64,000 nt of DNA from DATMER01 sp963741305 (GTDB taxonomy: Bacteria > Acidobacteriota > Thermoanaerobaculia > Multivoradales > UBA5704): contig CAVUHL010000003.1 in the NCBI GenBank assembly GCA_963741305.1, positions 1,922,001 through 1,986,000 of the forward strand. Direction: 5' to 3'. Under the pieces are notes generated by a model, which worked only from the letters and a program-made list of their open reading frames with translations, had not been told where the DNA came from and searched no databases. The position numbers and the translations under genes were made by a program. This document shows, in pieces, positions 59,250 through 64,000 of the stretch (positions are counted from its first letter, which is position 1; each line of letters opens with the position of its first letter).

Positions 59250-59987
59250 ATGAAACTACAGCGGATAAGTTTTCTGACCGCTCTTGGGGCCGCCTTGGTC
59301 CTCACCGGTTGCGGCTCCTCGGGCATCGGCGACATCCTGGGCGGCGGTACCAACACCGGCAGCGGCACCAGCACCAATGACCCCTACAACCAGAACGTCA
59401 ACAACGTCCGCGGCACGGTCGAGCGCGTGAACACGACCGAGCGCTACATCGTGGTCGACAGCGAAGCGGCCACTAGCAACCTGCGCAACGGCAACGACGA
59501 CGAGATCGTCCTCTACTACGACGACCGCACCACGGTCGAGTTCCAGGGCAAGACCTTTACGCCGGACGACCTGGAGAACGGCGACCGCATCCTGGCCGAC
59601 GTCGAATCGAACGGCAGCCGCCTGATGGTCGAAGAGATCCAGGTGCTCTACGACGTGACCAGCAACACCTCGGACGACAACTACGACGATCGCTACGACA
59701 ACGACAACAATAACGACGACTACAACGACACCCGTACGCAGGAGATCCGCGGGACCGTCCGCTACGTCGACACCCGCGACCAGACCCTTGAGCTGGAGCC
59801 TTCGACGGGCCGCAGCGGGCTGGTCGTGGTGCACTACGACACGACCACCGTCGTCGAGTTCGAGGGCCGGCGCTACAAGCCCGAGAACCTCGAGCGCGGT
59901 GACCGGGTGGAAGTCGAAGTCCGCGAGCTGAACGGCCGCATGATCGCCGAAGAGATCCTGGTGGTCGGCGAGGCCGCCACCCGCTAA
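59250..59987 (+). CDS. Lipoprotein with two DUF5666-like repeats
   Basis: A 245-aa protein, ribosome site TGGAGGTAA. Lipobox LVLTGCGSS with Cys at residue 21. Two similar beta domains, about 52-135 and 162-243: VRGTVERVNTTERYIVVDSE with DDRTTVEFQGKTFTPDDLENGDRI, and IRGTVRYVDTRDQTLELEP with DTTTVVEFEGRRYKPENLERGDRV. They match the small OB-like DUF5666 fold by pattern. Between them is a linker almost entirely Asp/Asn/Tyr (DDNYDDRYDNDNNNDDYND), which could bind cations. Likely anchored to the outer or inner membrane. Function unknown. An intrinsic terminator follows directly. Confidence 0.85.
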   Translation: MKLQRISFLTALGAALVLTGCGSSGIGDILGGGTNTGSGTSTNDPYNQNVNNVRGTVERVNTTERYIVVDSEAATSNLRNGNDDEIVLYYDDRTTVEFQGKTFTPDDLENGDRILADVESNGSRLMVEEIQVLYDVTSNTSDDNYDDRYDNDNNNDDYNDTRTQEIRGTVRYVDTRDQTLELEPSTGRSGLVVVHYDTTTVVEFEGRRYKPENLERGDRVEVEVRELNGRMIAEEILVVGEAATR

Positions 59988-59995
59988 AGAACGGA

Positions 59996-60021
59996 GGACG
60001 GGCCGCTCGGCCCGTCCTTTC
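59996..60021 (+). terminator. Intrinsic terminator after the lipoprotein gene
   Basis: GGACGGGCC, loop GCTC, GGCCCGTCC, then TTTCTC: a perfect 9-bp stem. It also lies between convergent genes. Confidence 0.85.
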
Positions 60022-60036
60022 TCTATCCTTCCTGAC

Positions 60037-61701
60037 TCAGCAGCTTCCTGCTTGAACAAACCTGGCGAGGAACGCGATGTCGTGCCTGTAGTAGGGGTAC
60101 GTCGACGGGTTGTTCCAGGTGTTCGCCACCAGGTTGACCAGCCCGCCGGCGACGACGCTGCCGTTAAAGGGGTCGATCCAGACCGCCGACCAGCAACCCG
60201 TCTGCGGCACGCGGTACTGGAAGCTCGGGTTGCGGAAGCCGGTACCCGGCGCCGTGTTGTCGCAGCTCTTCGGAGCCCAGCCGCCGAACGTGCCGGGCAT
60301 CTGCGTGGCGTGGTGGATGTAGACGGCCAGGTCCGTATTCGACTTCATGGTCGCCCAGTAGGCGTTGGCCGCCTGCGCCGTGCAGGTGCCCTGGTCGCTG
60401 GCGCCGTAGGCGGGCAGCCCCTGGCACCAGTCGCCCGCCCCGTTGCAGGTCGTCTGCTGCACGGTGGCGAGGTTCGAGATGGACGCCGGGACCGGGCTCA
60501 CGACCGCGCCCGTCAGGAAGTTGTAGAGCGCCTTGATCTGGGTGCTGGCGTTCTGCACGGACAGGGCGCTGCGGTCGATGCTGTAGGCGTCGAAGATGCC
60601 GCCCTCGTTGAGCATGAACTCCCAGGCCTCGGAGCGCACGGCGATGGCCGTGCGCGCGCTGCCGGAGATGAAACGGTTCTCGTTGAACGACAGCGGATAG
60701 TTCGCCCGCGCCCCGGCCAGCGGGCCGGTATCCCGCTGCAGCTCGATCGCGCCGTATCTGCCGTCGGTGATCCGCGTGTAGTGGAGGCCCTGGGCGGTGG
60801 CGCCGGTCAGGTTCCAGGCGAACGTGCCGCTGGTATGGCTGTTGACCATGATCGGATGGGTCGTGTCGAAGGTCTTGACGTGGGCGATCATGGAGTTCTG
60901 GAAGGTGTTCAGGTTGGCCGGCGTGACGGCATCGAAGTCCGACTCGTTCGCGACCTCCCAGATGAGGTTCGGCCACCTCTTGAGCTTGTTGACGATCGAC
61001 TGGATCGCCAGCTTCTGCCCCTTGCGCGCCTCCTTGGCCGCGCTGGTGGTGTCCGTCGCCCCGGTCTCGTAGCTCAGGAAGTGAGCCTTCTGCGAGAACC
61101 CGGGAGTGACGTTCACGGCCACGTTGGCGGGATCGGGATAGGTGACCGTGTTGTTGACGTGGAACGGGCCGGTCGCCGAGTCCCCGTCCCAGGGATCGAG
61201 CAGCGTGAGCTCGACGACGATGTCGTTCTTGTAGGCCTCGCAGACGACCTTCTCGAGGTTGTTCAGGTAGGTCTGGTTGATGGTGCGCAGGTCCCACTTG
61301 CCGCCCGTGCGGAGGAAGGGCTGCTCGTGCGCGTAGGGGCCGCCGGTGGGGCCCGTGCCGGGGCTGTGGTTGAAGATGGTCCACAGCCGCTGGACGTTGT
61401 TCTTGTTGGCCTTCATGGTCGCGAAGACGGCGGGGTAGGTGGCCAGCGTGCAGTACTCGGCGTCGCGCAACGGCTGGGCGATGTGGCAGATGTATTCGTG
61501 CGACATCCCGACGAGCGGGATGAGCTGGCCCTTGTAGGTGAAGTACTGCGGGTTCGAGGCGATGGCGACCTTGGGGCCCGTCGGGGTGACCGTGCCGGGT
61601 GAGCTGCAGTCGATCTGGGCGCTGGCCGCGGAGGCGAGCAGCAGGGTGCTGCAGGCCAGCGCTTGCCAGCGGCGCGTGACGGGGTTTGCAATCCGATTCA
61701 T
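60037..61701 (-). CDS. Secreted glycoside-hydrolase-like TIM-barrel protein
   Basis: A 554-aa protein with signal peptide (ALACSTLLLASAASAQ). GH-A clan character: LIPLVGMSHEYICHI near the first strand, NLIWEVANESDF near residue 245 (acid/base Glu after Asn) and YPLSFNENRF near 340 (possible nucleophile Glu). IMVNSHTSGTF and GLHYTRI lie between them. The C-terminal 130 residues are a Cys-containing beta region. No exact GH family was recognised; it may be a polysaccharide hydrolase or a collagen-binding-like inactive barrel. Neighbours give no further hint. The 75-bp gap to the next gene on the same strand allows co-transcription. Confidence 0.82.
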   Translation of the reverse strand: MNRIANPVTRRWQALACSTLLLASAASAQIDCSSPGTVTPTGPKVAIASNPQYFTYKGQLIPLVGMSHEYICHIAQPLRDAEYCTLATYPAVFATMKANKNNVQRLWTIFNHSPGTGPTGGPYAHEQPFLRTGGKWDLRTINQTYLNNLEKVVCEAYKNDIVVELTLLDPWDGDSATGPFHVNNTVTYPDPANVAVNVTPGFSQKAHFLSYETGATDTTSAAKEARKGQKLAIQSIVNKLKRWPNLIWEVANESDFDAVTPANLNTFQNSMIAHVKTFDTTHPIMVNSHTSGTFAWNLTGATAQGLHYTRITDGRYGAIELQRDTGPLAGARANYPLSFNENRFISGSARTAIAVRSEAWEFMLNEGGIFDAYSIDRSALSVQNASTQIKALYNFLTGAVVSPVPASISNLATVQQTTCNGAGDWCQGLPAYGASDQGTCTAQAANAYWATMKSNTDLAVYIHHATQMPGTFGGWAPKSCDNTAPGTGFRNPSFQYRVPQTGCWSAVWIDPFNGSVVAGGLVNLVANTWNNPSTYPYYRHDIAFLARFVQAGSC

Positions 61702-61776
61702 GAGCGGCTCCTTGTGCGAGGCGCCTCGGAGTCGAGGCGTCTACTCAGGGATGCGCGAAGCGGGGGGCAAAACCGG

Positions 61777-64000
61777 TCATCGGCGGGCTTCCTTCAGCAG
61801 ATTTTCGGCTTGGACGACCTGATATCCGCGGGGGGCCTGCGTGCGGCGCAGGATGGCGAGCGCCTCGCGGAGGAAGGGCCTGGCCTCGGCGGGCCGGCCC
61901 GCGTTCAGGAGGACGATCCCCATGGCACGGAGCGCGGGCACGGAGTCGGGATGACCGGGCTGGAGGAGCCCGCGGCTGATGGCGAGCGAGCGGCGGGCCC
62001 GGTCGATGGCCTTGCCGTGGCGGCCGAGGCCGGAGAGCGCCCGGGCGAGCCCCGCCAGGCTGAACGCGACGTAGACGTGGCGCTCGCCGTAGAGGGCAAG
62101 CCGGCCCGCCAGGGCCTTCTCGTGGAGGCGCGCGGCTTCCGCGAATTTCCGCTGCTCCACGAGCGCGCTCGCCAGGTTGTGGAGGACGAGCAGGGTGTGG
62201 GCGTGGGACTGTCCCAGGCCCGCCGACGCGGTTGCGAGGACTTCGCGGAAGAGCAGCTCGGCCTCGACGGCGTCGCCGCTGCGGAACCGCACCAGCGCCA
62301 GGTCGTTCTTGGTCCAGGCGATGTCCGGGTGATCCGCTGGCAGGACCTCGCGCTGCGCCGCGAGCGCCTGCCGCAGCAGCCGCTCCGCTTCCGGGAGTCC
62401 GCCCCTGGCGATCAGGACCTGGGCGAGGGCGCGCCGGCAGTGCGAGGTCTCCGGGTGGGTCTCCCCCAGCAGGGCGAGGTCGATGCGCAGGACCTCCCGC
62501 AGCAGGCGCTCGGCCTCGGCGAGCTCGCCGCGGTTCTGGAGCACGCGGCCGAGCTGGAACAGGCTGTCCGCCACGCCTTTGCCGTCCGGCCCCTCCGTCT
62601 CGCGGTAGATCGCGAGGGCCTCGCGATGGAGGCTCTCGATCTCCCGCGAACGTTCCGCGCCGGTGCTCTGGGAGCGCTCCACCAGCACGGTTCCCAGGTG
62701 GTTCAGGTTGGCTGCGATCCGGGTGGACGAAGGAGCGCCGGGCGCCAGCCGGCGGCGGAGGCCGAGGGCTTCCCGGTAGAGCGTTTCGGCCGCGGGATAG
62801 TCGCCCCGGAGGAAGTCGAGCCAGGCCACGCTCTCCAGGCTGTCGGCCAGCTCCAGGGAGCCCCGGGCGGTCTTCCGGCGCAGAGCCAGGGCCCGCCGCA
62901 GGAGCGGCTCCGCCTGGTCGGTGTGGCCGAGGCCGAGAGCGGCCCGCCCGAGAGCGTCCAGCAGCGTAGCCTGCACCTCGGGATCGCCGGCGAGATCGCG
63001 CGAGGCGCGCCGCGCGCCGGTCTCCAGGAGCTCGCGCGCCGACACCTTCTCGCCCCCGCGCTGATAGGGATCGGCCTGCTCGAAGACGTCGACGAGGAAG
63101 GCCATGGCCAGGCGCGCCTTGTCGCGCTCGCGCTCGGCGCGGTCGCGCTGATCCAGGACGCCGGCGAACAGGGCGGCGATGAGGGTCAGGGCGAGGCCGG
63201 CGAGCGCGGTTCCAATTGGATGCCGGCGTGCGAGCTTCCCCGCGGAGTACAGGGCGGTCTCGCGGCGGGCGGAGATGGGGAAGGCGCCCAGGTAGCGCTC
63301 GACGTCCGCGGCCAGCTCGTCGACCGAGCGGTAGCGGCGATGCGGCTCCTTGCGCAGCGCGGCCAGGGCCAGCGTGTCGAGGTCGCCGCGCAGCTTGCGC
63401 CGCAGCTCTCCCGGGCGGGCGCGGCGCGCCGCGCCGATCTCCTCCAGGCCGGGGCCGTCCAGGGCCTGGCTGGGCTTCTCGGGTTGCCGGTGGAGGATCG
63501 CGGTTTCGAGCTCGTGGGGACCGGCGCTCCCCAGGCGGTAGGGGCTGCGGCCGCAGAGCAGCTCGTAGAGCACCACGCCGAGCGAATAGACGTCGCTCGC
63601 GGTGGTGATCGACTCGCCCCGGACCTGCTCCGGGCTCGCGTAGGCCGGGGTCATCAGGCGGAAACTCGTCGGCTCGCCGGATGGCTGGCCGGCCAGCTGT
63701 TTGGCGATGCCAAAGTCGAGGAGCTTGGGCTCCCCCTGCGCGGTCACCAGGATGTTGGCCGGTTTGACGTCGCGGTGGACGAGCAGGTTGCTGTGAGCAT
63801 AGGCGACCGCGTCGAGCAGGCGCAGGAAGAGGCGCAGGCGGTCGTCGATACCGAGCCGGTTGCGGTCGCAATAGAGGTCCAGCGGCAGCCCCTCGACGTA
63901 CTCCATGACCAGGAAAGGGATGCCGCCCGCGGTCTCGCCGCCGTCGTAGAGCCGGGCGATCGCGGGGTGCTCCAGGCGGGCCAGCACCTGGCGCTCGGCG
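61777..64000 (-). CDS. Membrane Ser/Thr protein kinase with TPR sensor, 5' end outside
   Basis: Truncated by the window edge: the frame is open to base 64000, and the kinase glycine loop is not included. Present: VHRDVKPANIL, DFGIAKQL and SPEQVRGESITTASDVYSLGVVLYELL. A TM helix (GTALAGLALTLIAALFAGVL) is about 265 residues into the visible part, followed by about 470 residues of TPR/Kinesin-light-chain-type repeats (LLRRALALRRKT, LHREALAIYRETEG, LHEKALAGRLAL). This is the full version of the architecture seen in short form at 45996, and relatives are usually preceded by an ECF sigma gene, which would lie beyond the window. Confidence 0.9.
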   Translation of the reverse strand, partial: AERQVLARLEHPAIARLYDGGETAGGIPFLVMEYVEGLPLDLYCDRNRLGIDDRLRLFLRLLDAVAYAHSNLLVHRDVKPANILVTAQGEPKLLDFGIAKQLAGQPSGEPTSFRLMTPAYASPEQVRGESITTASDVYSLGVVLYELLCGRSPYRLGSAGPHELETAILHRQPEKPSQALDGPGLEEIGAARRARPGELRRKLRGDLDTLALAALRKEPHRRYRSVDELAADVERYLGAFPISARRETALYSAGKLARRHPIGTALAGLALTLIAALFAGVLDQRDRAERERDKARLAMAFLVDVFEQADPYQRGGEKVSARELLETGARRASRDLAGDPEVQATLLDALGRAALGLGHTDQAEPLLRRALALRRKTARGSLELADSLESVAWLDFLRGDYPAAETLYREALGLRRRLAPGAPSSTRIAANLNHLGTVLVERSQSTGAERSREIESLHREALAIYRETEGPDGKGVADSLFQLGRVLQNRGELAEAERLLREVLRIDLALLGETHPETSHCRRALAQVLIARGGLPEAERLLRQALAAQREVLPADHPDIAWTKNDLALVRFRSGDAVEAELLFREVLATASAGLGQSHAHTLLVLHNLASALVEQRKFAEAARLHEKALAGRLALYGERHVYVAFSLAGLARALSGLGRHGKAIDRARRSLAISRGLLQPGHPDSVPALRAMGIVLLNAGRPAEARPFLREALAILRRTQAPRGYQVVQAENLLKEARR

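Overview
The window is high-GC DNA with tightly packed genes. Exported TPR/DUF3857 proteins, Hanks-type Ser/Thr kinases with TPR tails, an ECF sigma factor next to a kinase gene, cyanophycin metabolism, a porin O/P-type outer-membrane protein and many secreted proteins suggest a Gram-negative soil or sediment bacterium. Acidobacteriota (Thermoanaerobaculia-like) is my best guess. That placement is inference; no rRNA or marker gene is present.

Layout. 1-1.6 kb: the 3' end of a hybrid histidine kinase and a DinB-fold protein. 1.7-10 kb (minus): an operon of a DUF3857/transglutaminase/TPR protein, a NodU-type carbamoyltransferase and an SGNH hydrolase, with REP-like repeats inserted before the last gene. 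10.2-12.9 kb: a secreted matrixin-like metalloprotease and a glycine-rich RRM protein. 12.9-15.0 kb (minus): an alpha/beta-hydrolase lipoprotein and a 23S rRNA methyltransferase-like protein. 15.4-23.4 kb: a sulfate ABC transporter operon (CysA fused to two Usp-like domains, a broken porin, Sbp, CysT, CysW) ending in a two-component pair.

23.4-27.9 kb: an array of degenerate 21-bp repeats split by a 4,051-bp transposon. The transposon has 24-bp terminal inverted repeats, an 8-bp target duplication and an IS1-family DDE transposase. It carries three overlapping unknown genes, a ribbon-helix-helix regulator with a mirrored operator/promoter pair, and an unknown membrane protein. Removing it with one target copy restores the 21-bp phase exactly.

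27.9-44 kb: an orphan antitoxin-like gene, an M16 peptidase, and two cyanophycinase-cyanophycin synthetase pairs. Between the pairs, on the other strand, lies a CphA-like Mur ligase without an ATP-grasp domain. A 1,340-aa kinase/degenerate cyclase/AAA protein follows. 44-47.6 kb: a cyclopropane-fatty-acid synthase family protein, a long inverted repeat, and an ECF sigma/Ser-Thr kinase pair. 47.9-55.5 kb: an operon of five exported proteins (FGE-like, unknown 620 aa, di-heme DHOR, unknown 190 aa, Asp-box propeller). 55.5-59 kb: a ~20/21-bp array, then two paralogous XRE/TPR regulators enclosing a 66-aa exported peptide with a duplicated GFGMDPSG motif, a candidate peptide-signalling module. 59-64 kb: a repeat lipoprotein, a secreted glycoside-hydrolase-like protein and the 3' part of another Ser/Thr kinase.

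The best candidates for undescribed biology are the passenger-carrying IS1-type transposon, the XRE/TPR-peptide module, the family of 21-bp intergenic arrays, and the cyanophycin cluster with its odd Mur ligase.
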